Notes under the pieces: model-generated | The model's database searches: none | The model's input: only the letters and a program-made list of their open reading frames with translations | What the model was told of the DNA's origin: nothing | Made by a program: the position numbers and the translations under genes | Part shown: positions 38,322 through 51,454 of the stretch, in pieces | How positions within the stretch are numbered: position 1 is the first letter of the stretch | Layout: the number at the start of each line of letters is the position of its first letter | NCBI GenBank assembly: GCA_949752795.1 | Contig: OX457057.1 | Coordinates: 101,273,513-101,337,512, forward strand | From: Hyperoodon ampullatus | Taxonomy: Eukaryota > Chordata > Mammalia > Artiodactyla > Ziphiidae | Direction: 5' to 3' | Length of the DNA stretch: 64,000 nucleotides

Positions 38322-38340
38322 GGAGGGGGGGGGGGGAAGG
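38322..38340. repeat. G-run
   Basis: About 12 consecutive G's inside a purine tract (starting near 38326). Prone to slippage and sequencing error. Confidence 0.85.
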
Positions 38341-38630
38341 GAATAATCCACACTCTTTAAAGGAAGTCAACAAAATCTAGACACTGAATAACATAATATT
38401 CACAATGTCCAGTGTCTAATAAAAAAGTACTAGGCATACAAAAAAACAAGGAAGTGTGACCCATAATCAAAAGAAAAGTGAGCTGATTAAAGAAAATAAT
38501 AATAATAATAAAAAACCCAGAAGGGACACAGATAATGACCATACCAAGAATTTTAAAGTTATCATAAATATGCTCAAGGATTTAAAGGACAATATGAACA
38601 GAATAAAGAGAAAACAAGATGTATACTTTT

Positions 38631-38840
38631 TTTTTTTTTTTTTTTTTTGCGGTACGTGGGCCTCTCACTGTTGTGGCCTCTCCCATGATGGAGCACAGGC
38701 TCCGGACACACAGCCTCAGCGTCCATGGCTCACAGGCCCAGCCGCTCAGCGGCATGTGGGATCTTCCCGGACCGGGGCACGAACCCTTGTCCCCTGCATC
38801 AGCAGGCGGACTCTCAACCACTGCGCCACCAGGGAAGCCC
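38631..38840 (-). mobile_element. CHR-2-type SINE nested in L1M
   Basis: Minus-orientation SINE with a T-tract and a 15-bp TSD with one mismatch, aagatgtatactttt at 38616-38630 and aagctgtatactttt at 38841-38855. It lies within the old L1M, giving the relative age of the two. Confidence 0.94.
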
Positions 38841-40990
38841 AAGCTGTATACTTTTAAAAAGAACTAAATGGAACTTCAAAAATTCACTGGATGGGCTTAA
38901 CAGCAGATTAGGAACTGCAAAAGAAAAGATCAGTGAACTTGAAGACTTAGCAATATAAACTAATCAAACAAACATGGAGAGGAAAAAGAGTAAAACAGTG
39001 AACTTTTTAAAAGAAACTAAATAGTGAGAGAGACAGAGAGACGTCTACCTTTGCAACGAAGGACTAACTGGTACTGGATTTACTGTCTTATCATAAACAA
39101 CGAGAAATTGGGCAAGATATCTATAACAGCTGTTTTCAGACATTGGATTATAAGCAGAGCAGTACTGTGATCTGCTCATATTGACCTATGGCACACTATC
39201 AAGCCAAAGTGGGGGAAGCAGAAAAAATATTTGAAGAAATAGTGGCTGAAATATTTGCAAATTCAGTGAAAACTATAAACCCATAGATCAAAGAATCTCA
39301 ACAAACCCCAAGCAGAAGAAACATTAAAAAAAAAAAAGATCAACGTACATAATAATCTCATTGCTGAAAACCAGTGATAAAGAGAAAATGTGAAAGGCAG
39401 ACAGAAAAAGAGGTACATGTGGGGAATATAGAATGACTGCAGACTTATCAACAGAAACAGTACAAACTGGAAGTCAGTCAAATGTCATCTTTAAGATGCT
39501 GGAAAGAAAAAATGCCAACCTATATAAAGTAAAAATATCCTTAAAAATAAAGAGAAATTTTTGAGACAAAAAAGGATGAGGGAATTTTTCTCTAGCAGAC
39601 TTGTACTATAAGAAGTAGTAAAGGAAATTCTTCAGATGGAATGGAAATGATACCAGAATGAGAGCTAAAAGGAAAATAGAAAAAACTTCATAATTATAGT
39701 TCAAGATTTCAATACCCACTTTAGAAAAAGTAAGCAAAAAATCAACAAGGTTATAACATGAATAACACTTTCAACCAACTTGACCTAATTGTTATTTGTT
39801 AGAGCATACTACCCAATAACACAAGGATATACATTCTTTTCTAGTGCACGTGGAACATTTACAAATATAGACCATATTCTGGACCATAAAACAAGACTCA
39901 GTAAATTTAAGAGGATTTAAATCGTACAAAATATGTTCTCTGATCATAATGGAATTAAATTAGAAATCATTTATAGAAACATATCTGGAAAATCTCCAAA
40001 TATTTGGAAATTAAATAGCACACTTCTAACTAACTTGTGAGTTAAAGAATAAGCTACAAGGAAAATTACAAAGTATCACACATATCAATACAACATATCA
40101 ATTTGTGGGATGTTGCTAGAGCAGTACTTAGAGGGAAATTTATAGTATTAAATACTTATATTAGAAAATAATAAAGATCTCAATCAATGATCTAAATTTC
40201 TACCTTAAGAAGAGCAAAGTAAACCCAAATTAAGTAGCAGGAAGGAAATAATAAAGAGAAGAGCAGAAATCAATAAAATAGAAAACAGAGAAAGGATAGA
40301 GAAAAATCTGTGAAATCCAAAGCTGCTTCTTTCAGATTAAATAAAAGTGATAAACAACAATGTTGAGAATGGGAAAGATGGCATCACTGAAAATCCTACA
40401 GATGTTAAGTGGATAATAAGGAATATGCTAAACAACTTTATGCCAATAAACTCAACAACTCAGATGAATTGGATAAATTCCTTGGAAGACAAAAACTATC
40501 AATGCTCACTCAAGAAAAAATAGATGAACTGAACAGCCCTCTATCTATTAAGGAAATTAAATTTGTAGTTTGTAACTTTCCCAAAGAGAAAACTTCAGGC
40601 CCAGATGGTACTGGTGAATTGTTCCAAATATTTAAAGAAGAAATAATGCCAATTCTACATAACCTCCTCTGAAAATTAGAACAGTTCCCAACCTCACTCT
40701 GTGATCTGAGCATTATCCTGATTCTAAAGTGAGATAAAAACTAGATCAAAATTTTTCATGAATGCAGGCTCAAAATCTTTTAAATATTTTAGCAAATCAA
40801 TATATAGCAATAGGTAAAAAGGATAACACATTATGACCAAGTGGGATTTGTCTGAGGAATGCAAAGTTGGTATAACATTTGAAGATTAATATAGTAACAG
40901 ACTAGAAAAGACATGTGATCTTCTCAATAGGTGCTGAAAAAACATTTGACAAAGTCCAACACTAGTTCATGATAGAATCTCTCAGAACAC

Positions 40991-42185
40991 TAGTCTGCCT
41001 GTTTGTTATTCACTACCTCTTGGCTTCAAATCTGCTCTTTTTGCTTGCTTATGATACTGTCACATTTTTCCCTTACCACCTGACACAATGTTAAGCTTCG
41101 TCAGTAGAGTGTGCAGGAAGGATACTAGAAAGAAGAGGCTTCTTTTCCTGGTTCCAGTGTGTCTTTTTCTTTTTGCTTCTGCCTGCAAAAAGACACTCAG
41201 TAAGTTTTAGCAGCACTCTACCAGTCAGCTACCCAGTGGCAAGTTCAGTAGTGCACCTGGGCAGGGGTGGGAGGGGGATGAGGGGGAGGGGTGCGGGTGG
41301 GGGGAGTCCCAACAGCAAGTTCAGGAACACCCTCATAGGTGGCTTCATGAGTTCCACCAATGCACCAGCTGAATTCTCCCAGTTTTCTGATGAGTTCTGT
41401 GGGGACCCCAGCAGGCTTCCCAGATTTCAGCAATATCTCTTGTAAGTGGTTTTCCAGTGGGTTTGTAGCAAGCCTAGCCAGTGTCCCAGCTGGTTTTCTA
41501 GTGAGTCCAAAACACCCCCCTACATCATCCCTACCACTCAAGGCAGCTTGTTGGTGAACTTTATTGGTACTCCAGCAGACAGTTCCCTGCCCACCAGCCT
41601 CAGCCTACTGATTGTGAACCAGCTCTGTCCCAAGGCAACCCAGTAAACTTCTCTACCATCCAGTGGGCTGCTACACACCTTCTCCAGCAAGGTCTGAATC
41701 CCAGACTTTGAGAGCATCTCTTTGAGGATGGTACTCTTTAGAGTTCTCTTTTATTCCCTCTTAGTTAATTCTTTATAAATAGTTGATAATTCTTTACATT
41801 AAGCTGTCCTTGTTCAAGTTACCATCTAGTTTCTTGCTCCTCTTTGGACCCTGGACGATACAGAATTGGTACTGGTAGTAGTTCTAGGAGACAGACCCTC
41901 CAAGAAGGGATTTTAGGATTGGTTTTGGTTGTGTACTTGGGCTTGAGCCCAGAGCCAGATTCCTTCCAGTGGGAAGTAGGTTGCTGGTAATTCGTGACAA
42001 GTGGCATCACAATTTAATCATAGTATAACCTGTGGCTGATTGTGATGAAGTACCAGCTGAGCCAAGTACCTTGGGACCCAAATGACTGCTACACTTGACC
42101 ATTATAGCAGTAATAATGGCTATAAATACTGAGGTATGGGATGGATTCTCCTGAGTGCACCAAGCACTTAAAGAGAGAAAATGAC
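40991..42185. mobile_element. LTR-like ancient block, family not assigned
   Basis: After the L1M stops, the sequence becomes GC-richer with the texture of an endogenous-retrovirus LTR (ERVL/MLT2-like is my guess). It has gttttccagtgggtttgtag, then agctgtccttgttcaagtta and ctcctctttggaccctggac. No retroviral gag, pol or env coding sequence is visible. Open frames at 41173-41646 on both strands are short, unsupported and lack splice or family evidence. Confidence 0.4.
41259..41305 (+). other. G-rich tract, candidate G-quadruplex
   Basis: A 47-base stretch with seven or eight runs of three or more G's separated by one to four bases (runs near 41259, 41264, 41269, 41273, 41282, 41288, 41295 and 41299). 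It fits the usual G3+N1-7 pattern several times over. Confidence 0.75.
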
Positions 42186-42189
42186 AATA

Positions 42190-44600
42190 TAAAATCAAAT
42201 GGTTTATTATTATTAGAAACTAATGTAACAAGATTTTAATAACACTTTTAAATGATCTCAACCCGATACAGCCATTTGCTAACAGAAAACCTTAAAAGAA
42301 GGGAACATTAACACAAAATAAATGCCAAATAAAAATCATCTAAAAATTTGAAAGGTAATACCACACATACTTAATATTTGAATTTTTCACTCCTGAAATG
42401 AAAATTTAAAGCACACAAAGTATCAGTTGCATTATCTGATGGTCTTGATTTTTGTTTGGTAACAAATATTCAGACATAGAAAAAATATATTTCATTTTGC
42501 ATTGACATTCATAAAATTGTTGAGTATGTCCAAAAGCATCTTCAAATTGGGTGTTAGCCATTGGTCATTCATATAAGCTTGTTTCCGTTTTTTTTTGTTG
42601 TTCACGACCCACTATTCTTTTTTTTTTATCATCTTTATTGGAGTATAATTGCTTTACAATAGTGTGTTAGTTTCTGCTGTATAACAAAGTGAATCAGCTA
42701 TACATATACCTATATCCCCATATCTCCTCCCTTTTGCTTCTGCTTCCCACCCTTCCTATCCCACCCCTCTAGGTAGACACAAAGCACCGAGCTGATCTCC
42801 CTGTGCTATGTGGCTGCTTCCCACTAGCTATCTATTTTACATATGGTAGTGTATATATGTCCATGCCACTCTCTCACTTTGTCCCAGCTTACCCTTCTTC
42901 CTCCCCATGCCCTCATGTCCATTCTCTACATCTTCATCTTTATTCCTGTCCTGCCCCTAGGTTCCTCAGAACCATTTTTTTTTTTTAGATTCCATATATA
43001 TGTGTTAGCATACAGTATTTGTTTTTCTCTTTCTGACTTACTTCACTCTGTATGACAGTCTCTAGGTCCATCCACCTCACTACAAATATCTCAATTTTGT
43101 TTCCTTTTATGGCTGAGTAATATTCCATTGTATATATGTGCCACATCTTCTTTATCCATTCATCTGTCCATGGACATTTAGCTTCTTTATCCATTCATCT
43201 GTCGATGGACATTTAGGTTGCTTCCATGTCCTGGCTATTGTAAATAGAGCTGCAATGAACATTATGGTACATGACTCTTTTTGAATTATGGTTTTCTCAG
43301 GGTATATACCCAGTAGTGGGATTGCTGGGTCGTATGGTAGTTCTATTTTTAGTTTTTTAAGGAACCTCCATACTCTTCTCCATAGAGGCTGTATCAATTT
43401 ACATTCCCACCAACAGTGTGAGAGGGTTCTCTTTTCTCCGCACCCTCTCCAGAATTTATTGTTTGTAGACTTTTTGATGATGGCCATTCTGACTGGTGTG
43501 GGATGATACCTCACTGTAGTTTTGATTTGCATTTCTCTAATGATTAGTGATGTTGATCATCCTTTCATGTGTTTGTTGGCAATCTGTATATCTTCTTTGG
43601 AGAAATGTCTATTTAGGTCTTCTGCCCATTTTTGGATCGGGTTTTTTTTTTTTTTGATATTGAGCTTCATGAGCTGCTTGTATATTTTGGAGATTAATCC
43701 TTTGTCAGTTGCTTCATCTGCAAATATTTTCTCCCATTCTTAGGGTTGTCTTTTTGTCTTGTTTGTGGTTTCCTTTGCTGTGCAAAAGCTTTTGAGTTTC
43801 ATTAGGTCCATTTGTCTATTTTTGTTTTTATTTCTATTTCTCTAGGATTGTTTCCTTTTTTAATGATGAAAATATTTTGCTTTCTTGCCCTGATTTTGTT
43901 TTTGCCATTGAAATCTATATTGCTTTTACTTCAGATTTTAGACCAGTTTCTGATTTCAGGTTGAAGTGTTCTGCAACAACATTCACTTCTTGCATTTCTT
44001 CTCTTAAAGTATTTACAAAGCACTGAAACTCACAGCTAATAACAAATGGTGAAAAATGCAGAACTTTGTTGGATAGTGTTCAGGTAACATTCAGATCTCC
44101 CAACCAATGTTAAAAACATTACACAGAATCATATAGCGAAACTGCCAATTTAAGCCCTTTTCTAGCCTTCAAAACTTGTAATATTTTTGTAACATTTTGG
44201 AACAGGATTTATATAAAGTATAAATATATATAAACTTATTAACATTATATTTGCAAGAACAACCCACCATTAGCAGCAGAGCCCTGACCACACACTTGCT
44301 GCATGGGAACAGCTGCAGGTAAGACTGACTGAGTAGATTGTGACTGCTGCTCTCCTCCAGGCTTCTGCCCTAGTCCCTGAAAATGTCAGCTTTAACATTT
44401 GATTCTACTTTTCAGTGTTTCCTGCTCTTACTTTCAGTCGAAACCAGTAACATCTCTATCTCAAATTATTATGCTTTAATTCTCACAGCAGAACCATAAT
44501 ACCTTTTGTTCCCTCATTTTCCCCATCAACTGATTTTTCTTGGGATTTAGAAAAAGCAGACTTGCCGAGAAGCTCCAGAAAGGAATTCCTACATGGAAAC
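42190..44600 (-). pseudogene. Possible processed pseudogene, source gene unknown, split by L1
   Basis: On the minus strand, leaving out the L1 at 42587-43847, the block reads like an mRNA end. Near 44390-44240 there is a short Gln/Ser-rich frame (KPGGEQQSQSTQSV, then PAAVPMQQVCGQG), followed by AT-rich 3'-UTR-like sequence. An AATAAA-type signal lies at about 42203-42208 in reverse. Earlier fragments near 44580-44480 (ELLGKSAFSKSQEKSVDGEN) are in another frame. I do not recognise the source gene. There is no clear poly-A tract left of 42190 and no TSD, so this may be ordinary intronic sequence that only looks mRNA-like. Confidence 0.3.
42587..43847 (-). mobile_element. 5'-truncated L1 with bipartite tail
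   Basis: Antisense L1 of about 1.2 kb, holding the ORF2 C-terminus and 3' UTR. The plus-strand left end is T-rich, then atctttattggagtataatt and the 3' UTR. The coding part is open for 126 codons at 43152-43532 ([12 protein letters not shown] and [14 protein letters not shown] motifs). The 5' break is at about 43847. An 8-bp repeat ttgtttcc (42579-42586 and 43848-43855) is the likely TSD. Between that and the L1 proper lies a second T-run plus about 21 bp of non-L1 sequence. Confidence 0.88.
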
Positions 44601-44626
44601 TATAATGTAAATCAACTATAGCTCTC

Positions 44627-45190
44627 ATATATTGTTGGTGGGAATGCAAAGTAGTGCATCTACTTTGGGGCTTTTTCTTATAAAGTTAAACATACACTTA
44701 TCATATGACCCAGCAATTCTACTCCTAGGTATTAAACCTAACATAAATTTAAATATAAATCTACCCAAAGACTTTGTAAATGTACAGCAGCTTTATTTAT
44801 AGTACTGTCTTAAATCTGGAAACAACCCAAATGTCCACCAATGGTGAATGCATAATCAAATTTTGGTATATATATATAGTGGAATACACCTCAGTGATAA
44901 AAGGATATTTAACAACAAACTGGATGAATCTCAAAAGTGTCATACAGAATGAAAGAAGCCAGATACAAACCACTACTGAAATCAAATTAATGTATGATTT
45001 CATTTATATGAGATTCTATTAAAGGCAAAACTATAGTGACCACAGGTCAGTGGCTGCCACAGGGTGGGAGACTGCAAAAGGGCACAAGAAGACTTTTGGG
45101 GGCAATGGTTCCCAAAATTCATAGAATTGTACTGTTAGAATTAGTGACTTTTATTATAGATAAATTATATCATGATAAAGTGGCCAAATA
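44627..45190 (+). mobile_element. Old L1 3' end
   Basis: Sense L1M fragment: ctcatatattgttggtggga, then cttatcatatgacccagcaa, and a late 3' UTR part with tgactttattatagataa-like sequence. It is followed directly by an earlier-position L1 segment, so the two come from different insertions. Confidence 0.8.
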
Positions 45191-45199
45191 AACTCCCCC

Positions 45200-46059
45200 A
45201 ATTATATTCTTTTATATTATCAACAATTAGAAAATGAAAATTTACAAAAAGATACCATGTATAGCATAAAAATATTTGAAATACCTAGAAATTAATCTAA
45301 ATAAGTATAAAGTGTAAAGATCTCTATAAGGTCAAATTAAGGGACATTAAGGAAGATCTAAATATATTGAGAGACATTTCTTGTTCATGGATCAAAGACT
45401 CAATATGGTGAAGATATCAGGTCTCCTCAAATTGATTAATAGATTCCATAAAAATTCCAGCATTTTTAGCCTGATTCCAGAAGTTATATAGAAAGGCTAT
45501 GAATAGAAAAAACAAGGTAAGTGGAATTGCTGTGCTATATCTCAAGATTTATCGTGGCAGTATAATAATTACAACACTGTGATAATGGTGCAGGAATGGT
45601 CAGTAGATAAATGGGATGTAATAGAAAGCCCAGTGATAGACACCCAGTCTTATATGGGTGTTTCTATATAAGATTCCCATGACAGAGTGCCATGGCTGAT
45701 CAGGGAGGAATATAATTGACTTTTCAATAAATCTTGTTGAACAACATTTGGAAAGAAAAAGAAATTGGACTACTACCTCCCATCAAGTCCAAAAAAAAAT
45801 GTTTTAGTACATTAAAGTACTAGATGTGAAAGGCAAGGCTGTAATGCTTTTCAAAAAGAATATGGAATATCTCCATGGCCTTGGAAAGGATTTCTTCAAC
45901 AAGACACAAAAACCATTAGCTATAAAGGAAAGGACTACATTAAAATGAAAATTTGACTACATTAAAATGAAAAACTTCTGTCATCAAAGGACCATTTATA
46001 AAAAAAAAAAAGTGAAAAGAAATCACAGAGTGGGAGAAGATACTGCCTATTCTGCAACA
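45200..46059 (+). mobile_element. Old L1M ORF2 fragment (left part)
   Basis: Sense ORF2 C-terminal region: gaaattaatctaaataagta-like start, aacttcttgttcatggat-like segment near 45375, gaaagcccagtgatagacac at 45624 and aatcacagagtgggagaaga at 46021. It breaks off near 46050 and resumes at 46655 and at about 46932 after inserted non-L1 sequence. Confidence 0.75.
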
Positions 46060-46654
46060 TTTGTTTCAATAATGCAGGTAAGTTCATATGTGATTGGTAA
46101 GTAGGTAGGAGAATGATGTCAACTGAACCGAGGTAATATTGGTTCTTATTTCACTTGCCCCAGCTAATGTTTTGTATCATCAAGTAAACACAGAATATAC
46201 AAACATAGCTGAATGTTGTTTCTACTATGTATGATGCCTATTGACCTCAATTTTGCCTCTTTTCTCAATTTGAACTTGTGCTTTATCTTAAAATTGTTGA
46301 TTGCACCTTTTGCCTTATCTTCGTTATTCAGTAGCCTCAACCCTCCATGTACCCCTTTCTGCCAAGCTACCTTTTCCTTTCCTTTCTTTTTTTCCTTATT
46401 GTTTTTGAAGACAAAGTATTTTATTTACTCTAGTATTTTTTATTAGGAATATAACATATCTTTTAAACTGTACTAATATTTTTCATTGGGATTGTTACTG
46501 ATTTTACCAAGTGCTCTGTTTACAAAATTGCAATAAGTTTTCAGAGATCAACCCTATCCTATTTTCTCCATAATGTTCTCTTATTTTTGGTGCATATTTT
46601 GCAGACAGCACTATCTGAAGAAAGCATGTTTCACATTTTAGCAGAAATACCTCA
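46060..46654. other. Non-L1 insertion inside L1M, flanked by tctgcaaca
   Basis: About 595 bp without L1 similarity sits in the L1M. It is bounded by tctgcaaca at 46051-46059 and again at 46655-46663, where L1 sequence continues (acacatatacctgacaaaag). The flanking 9-bp repeat looks like a target duplication. I see no poly-A, LTR ends or terminal inverted repeats, so the element type is unknown. Confidence 0.5.
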
Positions 46655-46800
46655 TCTGCAACACATATACCTGACAAAAGGTGCAATGCTTCAATATTGA
46701 CACAATTATTTCACATTTTAGCAGAAATACCTCACCTGCAACACATATACCTGACAAAAGGTGCAATGCTTCAATATTGACACAATTATTTCACATTTTA
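46629..46800. repeat. 80-bp tandem duplication (two copies plus 12 bp)
   Basis: Copy 1 is 46629-46708, copy 2 is 46709-46788 and a partial third copy is 46789-46800, each beginning tttcacatttta. The two full copies differ at a single base (ctcatctgca versus ctcacctgca). The unit joins the end of the 595-bp insertion, 27 bp of L1 and 27 bp of other sequence. Confidence 0.98.
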
Positions 46801-46931
46801 ACCTCTCTACAGTTGGAATACATCTTACAATACATGAAATCTTTCAATTATAATTGCCAGGTTTTTTTTTATTTTTTAGGGATAAAATAATGATGCATTT
46901 TAGAAGCTGTTGATTACTTAGATTTGATGAA

Positions 46932-47495
46932 GTAATGTAGTATCCAGAATGTAAAGAACTACAATTTTAAAAAGGCAGGCAACCCAGTAGAGAAATGGCA
47001 AAAGACTTGAACAGCCACTTCACAACAGAAGAAATCTCTGTGGCTAGTAAATATATGAAAAAGAATGTTTAATCTCATAAGGCAGCTGCACATTAAATAC
47101 AGAGATGCCTTTACATACTTAGCACGTTGGCAGAAGTTTAAAAACCTGATAACAAGTATTGATGTGGACACAAAAGGATGCATATGATATGATTCCCTTC
47201 ATATGAAGTTACAAAACAGGTAACACTAAGCTGTGTTGCTCAGAAATGCATTACTTAGTTGGTAAAAACATTTTTAAAAGGAAAGGAAATCATCATCACA
47301 AATGTCAAGATGGTGGTTACTTTGGGGGTGGGGGGAGGGAGAGATTTATGATTGGAGGAACACAAAGGGGCTTTTGGTACCCTGATAATGTTCTGTTTCT
47401 TCACTTGGATGAGTTTGCTTTATTATTAGTTGTTAAACTTTATACATATATATGTTTTATGTACTTTTCTGTATATTTCAGAATAAAGCAAAAAG
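46932..47495 (+). mobile_element. Old L1M ORF2/3' end (right part)
   Basis: L1 resumes at gtatccagaatgtaaagaac (46940). It continues through agtagagaaatggcaaaaga and tgaacagccacttcacaaca, then a 3' UTR part (caagatggtggttactttgg) ending in ttcagaataaagc near 47490. Confidence 0.75.
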
Positions 47496-47514
47496 GAGGG
47501 AGGGATCAGTTATA

Positions 47515-47800
47515 TCAAAGGTTGTTGATTGGCCAAGGAACTTGAGGACTGAGACTTGACCATTGGGTTAAGCAAAGTGGAGACTGCTGATGCACATAAC
47601 AAATTGTCTCTGTGGGAGTGGTTGGGGCAGTGATCTGATTGGAATGGGCCCACGAGAGAATGAGAGGAGAGGAATTGGAGACTAAGTAAGCAGGAGGAAT
47701 TTTTATGTAAAAAGGAGAAACATAGTGTTGACTGGAGGGTATGTACAAAGCTTTACATTAAACATATAGAGTATCAGGAGAATAGAAAGGTAAATTTTCT
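47515..47800 (-). mobile_element. L2 LINE fragment
   Basis: Antisense L2: gaggactgagacttgaccat, then gggcagtgatctgattggaa, then agaatgagaggagaggaatt. The same segments appear in the longer L2 at 61.7-64.0 kb. Confidence 0.75.
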
Positions 47801-48029
47801 GGAATGCTGATGGCAATGTGGTAGGGTAGGGGAAGGTAGAGAATTTTTTTATGTGTATGAGAGTACATGTTTTGAGGGGGAAGAAGTGAAAATGTATAAT
47901 ACATTTGTAAAAAGAATGAACATTAAAGCTACTTTGTGAGTCTTGGAAATATATATGTTGGAATCACACATAACATTTTATGTCTGTTAATGGAAAGAAT
48001 CATGAACACCATCTTGCTCAATGCCATGT

Positions 48030-48135
48030 TGCAGAAAGAGAACAAAGCCCAGAGGGATTAAGTGCTTGCTCGAAATTGTACCATTAATAATCATCCCAGA
48101 CTAAAATGCAGAGTTGCTCCTGCCCCTCGGGTCAG
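48030..48135 (-). mobile_element. Probable MIR fragment
   Basis: Reversed MIR core traces: cccagagggattaagtgctt and ccagactaaaatgcagagtt. Short and diverged. Confidence 0.4.
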
Positions 48136-48239
48136 TGCTTTTTTAAATAGTATTATCTATAATATGGTTTGCTCTTAAGTTGGGTTTTATGTAGTCATTA
48201 TGTTTTATAGTAGAGTTTAGATAATATTTAAATTAGCCT

Positions 48240-48665
48240 TTGCTGCATAACAGACTACCCTAGAACTTAATGGCGTAAAATAACCATCATGTATTATTTC
48301 TCATGATTTCATGAGTTCACTGAGCTCAGCTGGGCCCACTCATGTGGCTGCAGTCACTGGCGGCTCAGCTGGGGTTGGAAGGGCTAAGCTGGCCTCACTG
48401 ACATGTCTGGGGCCTTGGTGCTGTTTGTTGGTTGGGACTCTCTCTCATCATTCAGTAGTCTCGCCTGGACATCTGTACATGGTGGTGGGACTATTCCAAG
48501 GAGGCAAAGATGGAAATCTAGACTCCTGAACTTGCACAACATCACATTAAATTATTGAATGCAAACTATAGTCCAGTCCAGATACAAGAGGTGAGGCAAC
48601 AGGCCCCACGTCTTGATGGGAGGAGGTGCAAAATATGTGGCCATGTTTTTCCATCTATCACAGCT
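48240..48665 (+). mobile_element. Ancient mammalian repeat, family not assigned
   Basis: Starts ttgctgcataacagactacc and continues with tcagctgggcccactcatgt, then tgatgggaggaggtgcaaaa, ending ttttccatctatcaca. The element is familiar from mammalian genomes, but I cannot name it safely. No TSD verified. The 72-codon frame at 48311-48529 is inside it. Confidence 0.6.
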
Positions 48666-49149
48666 GCTAATCATAAATTTAATTGCTGAATTTATTTTCT
48701 AATGTTAACTTTTACTTAATATGGAACTAAAAGCTGTTGATTTGGGGAATCTAACAATGTAATTTTAGTCAGTATATGAGAAACAAAAATTTGATAATGA
48801 AAAAATGTTAAGAAAAAGGGAAGTTATGTTTTTCTAATTAATTTCATATCCTGTGTGATGTAAGACAAAGAAATGCTCATTTTTATAAAAAGCTAGGTAA
48901 AAATAAGGGGGAAAAATTCATTGATTACAGTCTTTGTTGCTTAGAATGTTGGCTTCATCATTATTTTCTGAGATCGTCACCATTAATATTTTATCATCAT
49001 CATTGTGGATTTTTTTCACATGTTACAAAATGTAATAGAATGTAATGCCCCTAAAAAGTAAAAACAATTAATAGTTTCCCATGAATTAATTTATAATAAT
49101 GATAGCATATTGCCAGGCACTGTGCTAATTACATTTGTAAAATTTCACT

Positions 49150-49860
49150 TAATTTATTTGACAACTCTCTGTATTGAGTACCTACTGTGGTTCTTACATG
49201 GTGCCAAGACTTGGGGCTATTGCTCTGAACAAAGTAGATGTGGTCCCTGCATATTGCCATACCCTAGATGGGAATCAAGGAAGTTTCTCTAAAGAAGCTT
49301 TCTAAGCCAGGACCTGAAGGATGAGTAGGAGTTAGCTGAGGTAAGAGAGAAAGGGAATAGGAAGTCTTCCAAGGAAAAGAATGGCTTGGACAAAGGCCTT
49401 GGAGTTAAGCGAGTGCAAGGAAAATTAAAAGAATTGGGGGGAAAAAAATCTATTATGGCTAAAGCCTAGAATGTGAAAGGCGTGAGGCAAGAAAGAAGAG
49501 AGGTAGAGTCTGGATTTTATGCCAGGATCATGGGAACCATTGATGAGTTTAGAGGTTTTTCGCTCAAGATTGTTTTAGAAAAGTCACTGGCTGCAGTTTG
49601 GGTAAGGGGTGTAGCCAGGGAGAAGAAAGGGCTGACACTGGGAGGCCAACAATACAGGCCATAGATAATGATATGAATTGAGTGTGGATAATGATATGAA
49701 TTAAGTGAGTGTGAGAATGAAGACAAGTGTATAAATCCTACAGGTATTTAGGAGATGGAATCAACCAAATTTGGTGATAGGATGTAGAGCAGAGGGAAGA
49801 ACCCAAGGTGACTGACAGGTTTCTGGCTTGGAGTGCTATCAACAAATAGGGAGCATAAAT
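49150..49860 (-). mobile_element. L2 LINE 3' half
   Basis: Antisense L2: ttgagtacctactgtggttc, then gtctggattttatgccagga, then gttttagaaaagtcactggc and agaacccaaggtgactgaca. It contains a 23-bp tandem duplication at 49664-49709 (unit gataatgatatgaattgagt plus gtg). Confidence 0.75.
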
Positions 49861-49909
49861 AGAGGAATAGGCTTGGGAAGTCATCCTTGGCAGGACAATA
49901 TCCTAACCC

Positions 49910-51454
<1,545 letters not shown>

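Larger units (their letters stand above)
37540..40990 (+). mobile_element. Old L1M element (ORF1 end and ORF2 start), interrupted by a SINE
   Basis: Ancient sense L1. The ORF1-type end is at about 39380-39650 (aaactggaagtcagtcaaat, then gagggaatttttctctagca). The ORF2 endonuclease remnant is at about 39790-40030. The start of the reverse transcriptase is at 40409-40672, where an 87-codon frame keeps a KEKTSGPDG motif like the KSPGSDG box of L1 RT. The sequence left of about 38200 is less certain. A CHR-2 SINE (38631-38840) split it later. The L1 pattern stops near 40990. Confidence 0.7.

Noticed and set aside
41173..41646. Coding frames in the GC-richer block
   Set aside because: Overlapping frames on both strands, no splice sites, no family resemblance. 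They lie within a likely LTR.
46629..46800. CRISPR-like repeat array
   Set aside because: Only two direct adjacent copies without spacers, in a vertebrate intron. It is a simple tandem duplication.
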